Origin: a virus | IMG/VR virus record: IMGVR_UViG_3300021964_000369 | Coordinates: 1-28,738 of that record | DNA length: 28,738 nucleotides | Strand: one strand, 5' to 3' | In this document: positions 13,904-20,578 of the stretch, piece after piece | Numbering within the stretch: the stretch's first letter is position 1 | How the letters are laid out: every line of letters starts with the position of its first letter | Translations under genes and position numbers: made by a program | The notes under the pieces: model-generated | The model's input: the letters and a program-made list of their open reading frames with translations, nothing else | What the model was told of the DNA's origin: nothing | Database searches by the model: none

Positions 13904-14854
13904 TCAGGAACCGCTGAGATCGAAGACGGCAGCGTGCGCCTTCGGGGCGGTCGGCTTGAGCGCCCACTCGCACAAAATGTGGCTGTCGGTTGCGTCTCCG
14001 GTCTTGGCGAGATCTTCCTCAAGGAAGTTACGACCGTTGAGCGTCGCAATCGACACGAAGTCCGGGTCGATCAGGAAGATGCGGTCGTTGCTAAGGAAGC
14101 GGCTCGGCGTGCTGGAAAGCGTGCCGAAATCCCCAAGCATCACGCTAGTGGAGCCAACATATGTGACCTCTTTGGCCGCAGTCATGTTGACGTCGTTGCT
14201 GACAAGGTTACCAGTCGCGGACAGGTCCGAGAAGTTCGCCTTGTTAGTCGCCGACATAACCATCAGGCTGGGGTTACCACCGTCGGTCCAAGCGTCCTGC
14301 TGCGCGTCCTCGATGAGGGCGAGCGTCAGTGCGCGGCTGTCGCCAGCAGTGATCGTGTCAGTGCCGTCACCAGTGCCGAAGGCACCAGCGGTCGCACCAA
14401 CCGAACCATTGGTCATCCAGCAAGACAGCGAAGCCGACTTGCGAGGATCAGACGCGGAACGTGCAACGTCAGTGTCGCCGATCATCTTTTCGATGTCCCG
14501 CCTTAGCTCTAAGCCTTTGAGAACCTTTTGGTAATTATGCTCTCGTTCTCGTCCGGCAACGTCTACGGCATCCAGAGTGCCAGAGGTCGCGAAGACCTTC
14601 TTGGAAATCTGGTGGTAGTTACCCACACGGCTGGTCGGCGTGGCCGCGGCTGTACTCGTGTCAGCACCTTCGTTGTGGTAGTTCGTGGTGCTGGCGGCTG
14701 CCAGTTCCTGAACTTGCCACTCGGTAAAGATGCCGTTCGAGGTTTCCTTCTTCACGTTCGAGAAGATCGGTGTTTCAGCAGGGTCGATGCGGTAAATCAC
14801 ATCTGCCAGCTGCTCGCGCTCACCTACGGCGGCGCTAGTTGCGAAAGTCGTCAT
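13904..14854 (-). CDS. Major capsid protein (SU10 major head protein-like)
   Basis: 316 residues. The N-terminal pattern GEREQLADVIYRIDPAETPIFSNV, then FTEWQVQELAAA, NYHNEGAD, GNYHQISKKVFATSGTLDAV and ELRRDIEKMI matches the SU10-type HK97-fold major head protein family. The C-terminal half contains GDFGTLSSTPSRFLSNDRIFLIDP and a terminal strand CEWALKPTAPKAHAAVFDL. It assembles the icosahedral shell on the scaffold encoded upstream. A ribosome site AGGA lies eight bases before the ATG. Hairpins flank the gene on both sides, which may set high steady-state mRNA levels. Confidence 0.92.
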   Translation of the reverse strand: MTTFATSAAVGEREQLADVIYRIDPAETPIFSNVKKETSNGIFTEWQVQELAAASTTNYHNEGADTSTAAATPTSRVGNYHQISKKVFATSGTLDAVDVAGREREHNYQKVLKGLELRRDIEKMIGDTDVARSASDPRKSASLSCWMTNGSVGATAGAFGTGDGTDTITAGDSRALTLALIEDAQQDAWTDGGNPSLMVMSATNKANFSDLSATGNLVSNDVNMTAAKEVTYVGSTSVMLGDFGTLSSTPSRFLSNDRIFLIDPDFVSIATLNGRNFLEEDLAKTGDATDSHILCEWALKPTAPKAHAAVFDLSGS

Positions 14855-14875
14855 GACTTTGTCCTTTCAAGTTGC

Positions 14876-14892
14876 GGGCCTACTTTCGGCCC
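14876..14892 (-). promoter_or_regulatory. Small hairpin ahead of the capsid gene
   Basis: GGGCC and GGCCC arms (5 bp) around a 7-base loop, overlapping the stop codon region of the scaffold gene and ending about 20 bases before the capsid ATG. It is weak by itself; noted because a stronger hairpin closes the same gene at 13873-13896. Confidence 0.35.
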
Positions 14893-15887
14893 ATAAGATA
14901 CTCAACAGCGGCATCGACGGTTCCGGCGGTTTCAAACCGCTTTTTCGCCTCTTGCCGAGAACGGTTAGCAACTTCGCGCTTGGTCTTCGGTCGCCCTGCC
15001 TTGGCCATCTTCGGGGCTTGTCGGGTGCGCTTCTTGGCGGAGGGGGCTTTGTCTTGAAGCTGATCCCAGCGCCACGCCTTGTAGAGGAGTTCGATGGCTC
15101 GCGCGTCAGACGCGTTTGCAATCTCTTCCTCACTAAACCCGATCCGCTTCTGAGCGTAGGAAATCACTTCCTTGCGCTCAGTCTCGCGAGTGTCCTCATC
15201 CTGCCACGCAGGGATGCGGCTGAGCATCTCGCCACGCTGCACCTCAAGGTGCTGGCGCAGGTTCTGCTCCTGTTCGCGAGATTGTTCCGACGCAATGCGC
15301 TGACGTTCGGCATCGACCTGCTTCTGGTATTCCCTCTGCTGGTCAAACTCGGCCTTCGCCAGAAACAAGTCACGCTCGGACATCGTCTCGGCCAATGCTC
15401 TCCAGTCAGGTTCCTGTTGGGTTGCCTGATGGATTTGGGCAGCCAACTGATCAAGTTGCTGCGCGTAAGCGTCTCGAAGTTGTCTCGTCTCAGCTTGCTC
15501 CGCCTCAAAGGCTTTGCGCTGTTCGGCTAACTCCATCGAGCGCTTAGTGTACGCCTGCTGCCGCGAATAACCGTTCTGGAGTTCGTCGAGGGTTACCTCT
15601 ACCTCTTGGCCGTCCACCTTCACGGTGTAGACCTCCGGGGGTTCCTCTTCGTACTCTTCGCCGTCATCCGCCTCGTAGGCGTCTTCGCCCTCGTCGTCCT
15701 GCTCGTAATCCCCTTCGGCGGTCGCTTCTGCGGTCTCCGCCTCCGGCTCATACGCCTCGGTCTCAGGCTGTTGAGGCTCTTGCGCCTCGGTGGTCTCTTC
15801 CGCCACGGTGTCCGCTGGGGGCGTGTTCAGAAGAGAAACTGCATCAGTTAAAGAAATAGGGCCGGTTCCTTGCGGATTGTCGGACAT
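14880..15887 (-). CDS. Scaffolding protein
   Basis: 335 residues from ATG at 15887 (AGGAG seven bases upstream; a TTG one codon earlier is disregarded). The N-terminal third is strongly acidic and disordered (runs of EQDDEGEDAYEADDGEEYEE). A small beta motif YTVKVDGQEVEVTLDELQNG follows near residue 88-107, then a long Gln/Glu/Arg coiled coil (about 115-240) and a basic C-terminus (AKKRTRQAPKMAKAGRPKTK) that would bind the capsid interior. This arrangement and the position just before the capsid gene define phage scaffolds, which guide shell assembly and then leave. Confidence 0.85.
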   Translation of the reverse strand: MSDNPQGTGPISLTDAVSLLNTPPADTVAEETTEAQEPQQPETEAYEPEAETAEATAEGDYEQDDEGEDAYEADDGEEYEEEPPEVYTVKVDGQEVEVTLDELQNGYSRQQAYTKRSMELAEQRKAFEAEQAETRQLRDAYAQQLDQLAAQIHQATQQEPDWRALAETMSERDLFLAKAEFDQQREYQKQVDAERQRIASEQSREQEQNLRQHLEVQRGEMLSRIPAWQDEDTRETERKEVISYAQKRIGFSEEEIANASDARAIELLYKAWRWDQLQDKAPSAKKRTRQAPKMAKAGRPKTKREVANRSRQEAKKRFETAGTVDAAVEYLMGRK

Positions 15888-15897
15888 CAAAAAGCTC

Positions 15898-16176
15898 CTA
15901 GTTTATGCGGCCATAGCGCCTGAACTCGTCAAGCTGGGCCTTTGCTAACTTACCATCCTCGACCACGCTCTGAAAGTACCCCTTGACAGCGCCAAGTGCC
16001 TGCATCAGGTGGAATAGTTTCTCGCGGGCCTCTGCATCATCAATGTTGGAGGTCTTCCACGCATTAATGAATTGCTCATCGAGGTACTCGAACGCCTCGA
16101 CGAAAAGTTCGTTTCGCAGCAGTGCCTCGGCCCTTGCCGAGCGGTCCTGCCGCTGCCTGATCTTGTTTTCGTTCAT
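15898..16176 (-). CDS. Small conserved helical protein upstream of scaffold
   Basis: 92 residues, wholly helical and charged: RAEALLRNELFVEAFEYLDE, then WKTSNIDDAEAREKLFHLMQ, ALGAVKGYF and GKLAKAQLDEF. The pattern (NExFxEAFxxL, INAWxxTxxxDxxxREKLF, LGxVxxYFxxVxxxGKLA) is frequent in phages directly upstream of the scaffold gene. Function is unproven; an assembly or chaperone role is possible. ATGA overlap with the upstream gene; ten bases separate it from the scaffold ATG. Confidence 0.65.
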   Translation of the reverse strand: MNENKIRQRQDRSARAEALLRNELFVEAFEYLDEQFINAWKTSNIDDAEAREKLFHLMQALGAVKGYFQSVVEDGKLAKAQLDEFRRYGRIN

Positions 16177-17207
16177 GAGAGCAGGGTGTACCCATCCAAT
16201 TTCGGTGCGGTGCGGAAATATTCTGGATATGTAGCACCTTGGCGGCGGAAAGCAAGGTTTGCCGCCTCGAAGTCCATCGGCGTGCCGAAGCCCGCGCCGT
16301 ATCTATTCTGGAACTCAAGCAAGCCCTCCGGCGCCACGTCAAGCAGGCCGGTGCGCGCATACGCCTCGCCGGGAGTGGCCGTGGTGGCGGTCACGTCCAT
16401 CGGCGCAAGGCGGCATGCGTTGAGGTCTGCGTCGAAGATGTAGCCATCCGGGCAGCGCTCCTGACCCGTGGCCGGGTCTTGTATCGGCGCGGTTACTTCG
16501 GGGGCGCTGTCTCCATAAAGCCTGCGGCGCTCCTCTTCCTCCGCATCCGCGACCGGGTCTCGGCCAGTCAGTCGCCCATACTCGTCACGCACACCTGTCA
16601 ACTGCCCGGTCGGCCCATAGACCGGCTCAACAAGACGCCTGTCCGAAAGGTAACGCTCGCGGCTCATAGCGTCTTCAAGTTGGCCCATCATCTTGTCGCG
16701 CATGTAGCCGCCAAAGGAGTCAAGGCCAAGGCCGACCGGGGACGGCATGCCCAAGCCTGACCGGGCAGCCATCTGCCGCCGAAGCTGATCAATACCCGCC
16801 TGCGTGCGCGCCTCATACGCATCATATCCAGCCTGACGCTGCGCCAGACCCATTGCTGCGGCGGCTTCCTGAGCGCGGAACGCTTCGGCCTCAGCGTTAC
16901 GCTGCGCCTGCTGTTGACGCTGCAAGGCCAGCGCGTCTTGTATCGCCACCTGATCAGCAAAGCGGCGCTGGCGCTGCTCGGACTCGTACTGCTGCGCCGC
17001 GAGGTTTGCTAGTGCCGTGTCGGCGGCGTCGATTGCACCCTGATATGGGCCGGCGGGCTGGGGCGCTCTCATCGGGCCGTAATCAAAGAAGCCCGCCCCG
17101 TAGTCGTCCCCGTAGGATGCGGCGATCTCTTCCGCCATCTGCTGCGCCTCGCGCTCCTGACGGGCGCTAGGCTGAGGATTTGACCAATCTGTGTCGTTGC
17201 GTGCCAT
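16173..17207 (-). CDS. Ala/Gln-rich virion-region protein with CPDGYxFDxxxxxC motif
   Basis: 344 residues. The N-terminal half is a long Ala/Gln/Arg helix (ANLAAQQYESEQRQRRFADQ, LALQRQQQAQRNAEAEAFRA). A Gly/Met region follows (RSGLGMPSPVGLGLDSFGGY). RCPDGYIFDADLNACRL, near residue 257-273, is a short two-cysteine motif that recurs in marine phage structural proteins. The gene sits between portal and scaffold, and GAGG precedes the ATG. It may be an internal head or ejection component. Not recognised as a named family. Confidence 0.5.
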   Translation of the reverse strand: MARNDTDWSNPQPSARQEREAQQMAEEIAASYGDDYGAGFFDYGPMRAPQPAGPYQGAIDAADTALANLAAQQYESEQRQRRFADQVAIQDALALQRQQQAQRNAEAEAFRAQEAAAAMGLAQRQAGYDAYEARTQAGIDQLRRQMAARSGLGMPSPVGLGLDSFGGYMRDKMMGQLEDAMSRERYLSDRRLVEPVYGPTGQLTGVRDEYGRLTGRDPVADAEEEERRRLYGDSAPEVTAPIQDPATGQERCPDGYIFDADLNACRLAPMDVTATTATPGEAYARTGLLDVAPEGLLEFQNRYGAGFGTPMDFEAANLAFRRQGATYPEYFRTAPKLDGYTLLS

Positions 17208-17209
17208 CC

Positions 17210-19249
17210 CTAATTCCTCGGCAGGTTGGTGGAAATGTCGGCGTCGGTGACGGCCTTGGCCATACGCAGTTCGGCCTCAGCCTGCAACTCCTGTCGGCGC
17301 AGCTCCATCTGCATCGCCATCTTCTCGCGCTCTAGCTGCATCTCCGCCTCCATCTTCTCGCGGGCAAGCTGGATGTCGGCCTGCGCCTTGGCGCGGTCCA
17401 TCTCCATCTCCTGCTGCATCTTGACCATCTCCGGGTCAGGCTGCGGAGCCTGCTGCTGTTGTGCCTGCATCATCTGCTGCTGGCGGATCATCTGCGGCGA
17501 ATTGAAGAACTGATCCACGTCCTTGAAGCCGCCAATTTCCGCAATCGAGCGCAGGGTGTTGACGTATTGCTCCATCGACACAATCGGGTTCTGCGGCCCC
17601 ATCTGCATCAGGATTTGCTCCTGCTTCGCCGCGACCTGCGTCAGGAACGCGATCTTCGTCTCGTCGTCCGTGGTGCCAAGCCCGACTTGCACGATGGTGT
17701 CGAACTGCGACTTCCACTCGCCGGGGTTGATCGGCACGAAGTTATTCCGCAGGCGGAAGACCTTCGGCTTGTTGTCGTGCTTCAGCACCAGATGCAGGAT
17801 GCCCTTGAACAGATCCTTCACGCCGGTCTCGGCCATTGTGCGGGCGTAACTCTCCAGCTTCACCTGAGCGCCGCGAACGGTCGCCGCGACCGCGCTGGCG
17901 GTCGAGGACTGGAGCGCATCGGGTGACAGACCCTGCGACGCGCGGCTCATGCCGGTGCGGGTCTCCTTCACGCTGTCGAGGTAATCCATAAGCGGGCGGA
18001 TCTCGCCGCCTACGGATGCGCCGGTAATCTGCTGAACCATACCCGGCTGGCGTGCGCGGATGACGCCGCCTGCGGAGCCGTCCAGCAAGTCATCGAGGTT
18101 CACCTGTCCCTCGACCGCGATCATGCGCGGCAGCGTGCTGCTGTAGACGCTGTCGAGGTACTGGCGCATCAGCGTGGTTTTAATCACCTGAAGGTCTTCG
18201 GTTAGGTCATAGATAGAACGCCCGATCAGGCGGTGCGGCATCAGGATCGGGGAGCATACCGCGAACGGCATGTGATCCCACGGCTCATTGTGCAAAATGT
18301 ACGCGCCGTCGCCACCAATCGCGCAGATCCGGCGGCGTTCTGCGATGCCGTCGCCGTCGAAGTCCACGTTCATGATGCACTCGTGGTAAATCACGGAGCG
18401 CAGGGTCGGGTCAGCCGGGTCAACGCCGGTCGCCGCCTCAAGATCCTGAAAGCGGTTGTTGACCTCGCGGTCGGTGTCGAGTTCGTTTTCGCCCGCATAC
18501 TGCTCGACGATGTCGCGGTCGTAGCCCATCGCCACAAGTTCTGAGACGGTGAGCGAGGTGCGGTGCGCGACGAAGTGACAATCGTCCAGCGACACGGCGT
18601 GGCGCGAGACAAGGAACTCTTCGGGCGGCACGTTGATCGCCTTGATCTGGCCGGATTTGCGCTTCACGCGGACCGACATATCGTACTGAACGTCGAGCGG
18701 CACCTCGGTGCCGTCGTCGTCAGTGTACGACGCCATCACGGTCTCGTTCTGCTCCACGACCTCGATGTTCGGATCGTTCAGCAGCATGACCATTTCCGGC
18801 TCGCTCAGGCCGAAATATTCTTCCTCGTCAACTTCCTCGACTTCCTCGTGGAAGAACTTGATCACGCCAGCGCGGAACAGCAGCGCGTCCTTGAAGAACG
18901 TGTGCAGCAGCTTGTAGCCGTCGTTCTGGTTCTGGATGATATAGTTGACGTAGTCCGACGCCTGCTCGGCGGCCTCGACGTCCTCACCAGTGCGCGGGGC
19001 GAAGCGGACGTATTTGTCGTTCGTCGAGAACACCCGCATCAGATTAGGTATGATGGCTTCGACTGTATCCGCCAGTTCGGTGGCGACGACAGCGGATCGA
19101 CCCTCCACCTCGTTGCCGAGCGGCTCGCCAAGGTAGAAGTCCAGCGCGCGCAGGCGATCCTGCGTGTATTCGCTGTCGAAGTGGTTCAGCGCGTCAGTGA
19201 TCTCTCCGCTGACGATAGACCCAAGCTGTACGTCGTCCATCTCAGACAT
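17210..19249 (-). CDS. Portal protein (P22-like)
   Basis: 679 residues. The N-terminal wing and clip carry DFYLGEPLGNEVEGRSAVVA (about 37-56) and TELADTVEAIIPNLMRVFST, standard in P22/SU10-like portals. Further along are LLFRAGVIKFF, VPPEEFLVSRHAVSLDDCHF, RLIGRSIYDLTEDLQVIKTT and TRTGMSRASQGLSPDALQSS. The C-terminus (about 590-665) is a Met/Gln/Glu coiled coil, likely the barrel that extends inside the head. Twelve copies form the DNA channel at the packaging vertex. The start shares junction bases with the 62-residue gene stop. Length agrees with P22-type portals (about 700). Confidence 0.93.
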   Translation of the reverse strand: MSEMDDVQLGSIVSGEITDALNHFDSEYTQDRLRALDFYLGEPLGNEVEGRSAVVATELADTVEAIIPNLMRVFSTNDKYVRFAPRTGEDVEAAEQASDYVNYIIQNQNDGYKLLHTFFKDALLFRAGVIKFFHEEVEEVDEEEYFGLSEPEMVMLLNDPNIEVVEQNETVMASYTDDDGTEVPLDVQYDMSVRVKRKSGQIKAINVPPEEFLVSRHAVSLDDCHFVAHRTSLTVSELVAMGYDRDIVEQYAGENELDTDREVNNRFQDLEAATGVDPADPTLRSVIYHECIMNVDFDGDGIAERRRICAIGGDGAYILHNEPWDHMPFAVCSPILMPHRLIGRSIYDLTEDLQVIKTTLMRQYLDSVYSSTLPRMIAVEGQVNLDDLLDGSAGGVIRARQPGMVQQITGASVGGEIRPLMDYLDSVKETRTGMSRASQGLSPDALQSSTASAVAATVRGAQVKLESYARTMAETGVKDLFKGILHLVLKHDNKPKVFRLRNNFVPINPGEWKSQFDTIVQVGLGTTDDETKIAFLTQVAAKQEQILMQMGPQNPIVSMEQYVNTLRSIAEIGGFKDVDQFFNSPQMIRQQQMMQAQQQQAPQPDPEMVKMQQEMEMDRAKAQADIQLAREKMEAEMQLEREKMAMQMELRRQELQAEAELRMAKAVTDADISTNLPRN

Positions 19250-19438
19250 TTACTTCGCCTTTTTCTTGGTCTTTTTGACCAGCTTCTCGCCCTTCATCAG
19301 GACGTTACCGCTGGTCGTGTTGACGTTTTTCAGCGCTGGCTCCTTCGGCGGCTCAGGCGCTGGGGGCATTTTGCCCATAATGCAGCGATCCATCGAGGCG
19401 CAGCGACGCGGGTGTCCGCAGTTATTACAGGGTGTCAT
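19250..19438 (-). CDS. Small Cys4 protein with basic tail
   Basis: 62 residues. Cys4, Cys7, Cys13 and Cys19 in MTPCNNCGHPRRCASMDRC suggest a zinc knuckle; a proline-rich linker (PPAPEPPKEP) leads to a lysine tail KLVKKTKKKAK. Small cysteine proteins of this shape often lie just upstream of the portal gene in marine phages. The function is unknown; nucleic-acid binding is plausible. ATGA overlap with the upstream gene and immediate junction with the portal ATG. Confidence 0.65.
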   Translation of the reverse strand: MTPCNNCGHPRRCASMDRCIMGKMPPAPEPPKEPALKNVNTTSGNVLMKGEKLVKKTKKKAK

Positions 19439-19692
19439 CTTTTCTTACTCCTAGCGCGCGCAGACTTGTAGATATCCTTGTCCGCAGTTCGGGCCTTATC
19501 GCCTCGTATGTAGCTGTTGACGCGGCCCATACTCCAAGCAGCCATTGGCACATTCCGTGAGCCAGAAGATAGGTATGCGCCCTGACCGCGTCGATACACT
19601 TTCGCCAACTCGCCATAGGTCATGTTCGCCTTTTCTGCCTTCTCGCGGAGCGTCTTCTTGGTCGCCTCGGATAGTGGTTTAGCTTTTGCCAC
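19435..19692 (-). CDS. DUF5824-like small basic protein
   Basis: 85 residues from GTG at 19692, with GAGGAAG just upstream inside the previous gene. The pattern MTYGELAKVYRRGQGAYLSSGSR, then AAWSMGRVNSYIRG and ADKDIYKSARA recurs in small proteins of marine phages and giant viruses; I associate it with DUF5824 from memory, without certainty about the number. It is rich in Lys and Arg. The role is unknown. It overlaps the upstream gene by 14 bases. Confidence 0.65.
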   Translation of the reverse strand: MAKAKPLSEATKKTLREKAEKANMTYGELAKVYRRGQGAYLSSGSRNVPMAAWSMGRVNSYIRGDKARTADKDIYKSARARSKKR

Positions 19693-19885
19693 GTTGCTTC
19701 CTCTTCGCTTGGGCGGCGCGGGATGCGCTGACCTTCTTCACGTCGATTTTGCGTCCCTCTTTGTAGGCTTTGGCGGTGCGCTTAATCTCCGCTGCCTTGC
19801 GAGAGCGAGAGCGCGCACCCCTGAGATATTTCTCCGGGAGGCCGGTGCGTTTGTCTTTAGGGACACTGGGCGCGCGCCGAGACAT
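19679..19885 (-). CDS. Small very basic protein, unknown function
   Basis: 68 residues: SVPKDKRTGLPEKYLRGARS, then AAEIKRTAKAYKEGRKIDVK and a Lys/Arg-rich C-terminus. The motif VPKDKRTGLPEKYLRG with a following helix occurs in small proteins adjacent to the DUF5824-like gene in other marine phages. High positive charge suggests binding to nucleic acid or ribosomes. The ATG shares a base with the TGA of the 25-residue gene upstream (TGATG). Confidence 0.65.
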   Translation of the reverse strand: MSRRAPSVPKDKRTGLPEKYLRGARSRSRKAAEIKRTAKAYKEGRKIDVKKVSASRAAQAKRKQRGKS

Positions 19886-19962
19886 CAGCCGCCGCAGTAT
19901 TTGCCGAGGACTTCGTTCGCGGCCTTCTTGCCGCCCTTGCCTTTGCCCTTACCGTATGCCAT
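19885..19962 (-). CDS. 25-residue glycine-lysine microprotein
   Basis: The frame encodes MAYGKGKGKGGKKAANEVLG followed by KYCGG. A GGAAGGA ribosome site sits eight bases ahead of the ATG at 19962 and the TGA overlaps the next ATG. The alternating Gly-Lys N-terminus is followed by a short helix and a lone cysteine. Placement within a chain of coupled small basic genes argues that it is translated. Function unknown. Confidence 0.6.
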   Translation of the reverse strand: MAYGKGKGKGGKKAANEVLGKYCGG

Positions 19963-20116
19963 CGTGTTTGTCCTTCCTTGAATAAGAGCCACGCCCCTTG
20001 CGCGGCTTCACGATTTGTTGCCTCAGTCCCCGAAGCGCCAGCGCCACAGGGTTACCACTTTGTGCGATCCGCCCAGTACGCGGCTGACATCTTGCCCTTT
20101 GCGATGTTTTCCGCAT
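19949..20116 (-). CDS. ArfA-like (alternative ribosome-rescue factor) short protein
   Basis: This frame encodes 55 residues from ATG at 20116 (AAGG seven bases upstream), or 32 from GTG at 20047, four bases after the upstream stop. The C-terminal part NPVALALRGLRQQIV plus KPRKGRGSYSRKDKH follows the bacterial ArfA core, whose E. coli form reads [22 protein letters not shown]: Gln, Lys, KGxGSYxRKxKH are kept. ArfA recruits RF2 to ribosomes stalled on stopless mRNA. The hydrophobic C-terminal degron of full-length E. coli ArfA is absent. The frame overlaps both neighbours (65 and 14 bases), which is unusual and lowers confidence. Confidence 0.5.
   Translation of the reverse strand: MRKTSQRARCQPRTGRIAQSGNPVALALRGLRQQIVKPRKGRGSYSRKDKHDGIR
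19987..20007 (-). promoter_or_regulatory. Hairpin inside the ArfA-like frame
   Basis: Arms AGCCGCGC and GCGTGGCT (8 bp, one G-U) around loop AAGGG, across the codons for KPRKGRGS. In E. coli, arfA mRNA is cut at a hairpin by RNase III; here the hairpin may equally be a by-product of codon content. Confidence 0.4.
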
Positions 20117-20345
20117 GACGCGCCTTGAACGATTTGCGCCTCGCGGCGGCTGATCTGCTCTCGCCCTCTCTTCTCGGCGACCCGCTGACGCCCTGCTGGC
20201 CGAAGCGGATCGTCTTGATCTTGTCGCCTTCCTTCGCCACAACCACATGCGACTTCTTGGGGTGGTTCGGGGTGCGCTTCGGCTTATTGTAACCGCTAAC
20301 GCCTGCTCGCGCTAGGCGGGGGTCTTTAGGGGCGCGTGGGGCCAT
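20052..20345 (-). CDS. Conserved small basic marine-phage protein
   Basis: 97 residues: DPRLARAGVSGYNKPKRTPN, HPKKSHVVVAKEGDKIKTIR, FGQQGVSGSP, RKSFKARHAENIAKGKMSAA, YWADRTKW. This is a strongly conserved pattern in uncultured marine phages and some giant viruses (a DUF family whose number I do not recall with certainty, perhaps DUF6321). The KTIRFGQQG and KARHxxNIAKGKMSAAYWA blocks are diagnostic. It is very basic; function unknown. AGGGA lies seven bases before the ATG. It is the first gene after the embedded rightward gene, so a leftward promoter may lie in 20346-20400, though none is clear. Confidence 0.75.
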   Translation of the reverse strand: MAPRAPKDPRLARAGVSGYNKPKRTPNHPKKSHVVVAKEGDKIKTIRFGQQGVSGSPRREGESRSAAARRKSFKARHAENIAKGKMSAAYWADRTKW

Positions 20346-20356
20346 CGTTTTTCCCT

Positions 20357-20384
20357 TTTATATCGCTCTGATATATCCTATAAT
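20357..20384 (+). promoter_or_regulatory. Sigma70-type promoter for the embedded rightward gene
   Basis: A perfect -10 box TATAAT at 20379-20384 with a partial -35 TTTATA at 20357-20362 (four of six, spacer 16). Predicted transcript start near 20391, leaving a short leader before GGAGG at 20399-20403. It points against all surrounding late genes. Confidence 0.6.
20359..20375. promoter_or_regulatory. Inverted repeat within the promoter, candidate operator
   Basis: TATATC-GCTCT-GATATA: 6-bp arms around 5 bases, lying between the -35 and -10 boxes. A protein bound here would block the promoter. Also overlaps the leader of the leftward gene starting at 20345. Confidence 0.45.
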
Positions 20385-20407
20385 CATGCCTCACAATGGA
20401 GGTTGCG

Positions 20408-20578
20408 ATGTTCGAACTTACACCAGAAATGCACCGCGAACGCATAATGCGGCGCGTAATGAAGTCAGTCGAGCTGCCGCTTGAAGAGGCTGAAAAGCTG
20501 GACGAGATCATATGCGAAGCAATCGGCATAGACACAAATGAAAGCCCTCCGTTCTTTCTGCTATCGGCCCAAGAGTGA
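20408..20578 (+). CDS. Embedded rightward gene, small acidic protein
   Basis: 56 residues from ATG at 20408, which has GGAGG five bases upstream; an ATG four codons earlier (20396) lacks a site. The product MFELTPEMHRERIMRRVMKS, VELPLEEAEKLDEIICEAIG and a short tail is helical and acidic, with no HTH that I can identify. It is the only rightward gene inside some 27 kb of leftward genes, has its own consensus -10 box, and ends 18 bases inside the opposing gene's 3' end (tail to tail). An early regulator or anti-host protein is possible. Unknown family. Confidence 0.65.
   Translation: MFELTPEMHRERIMRRVMKSVELPLEEAEKLDEIICEAIGIDTNESPPFFLLSAQE

Noticed and set aside
14853-15530. Open rightward frame of about 220 codons, leucine-rich
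   Set aside because: Leu/Arg runs mirror the Gln/Glu codons of the scaffold coiled coil on the other strand.
18563-19471. Open rightward frame of about 300 codons
   Set aside because: It lies wholly opposite the portal and adjacent small genes, has low-complexity Val/Leu/His composition typical of antisense high-GC frames, and no start signal.
20346-20400. Leftward promoter ahead of the 97-residue gene
   Set aside because: TATAAA-like words occur, but no -35 at proper distance, and the start of transcription would leave almost no leader; the AT-richness is explained by the rightward promoter.
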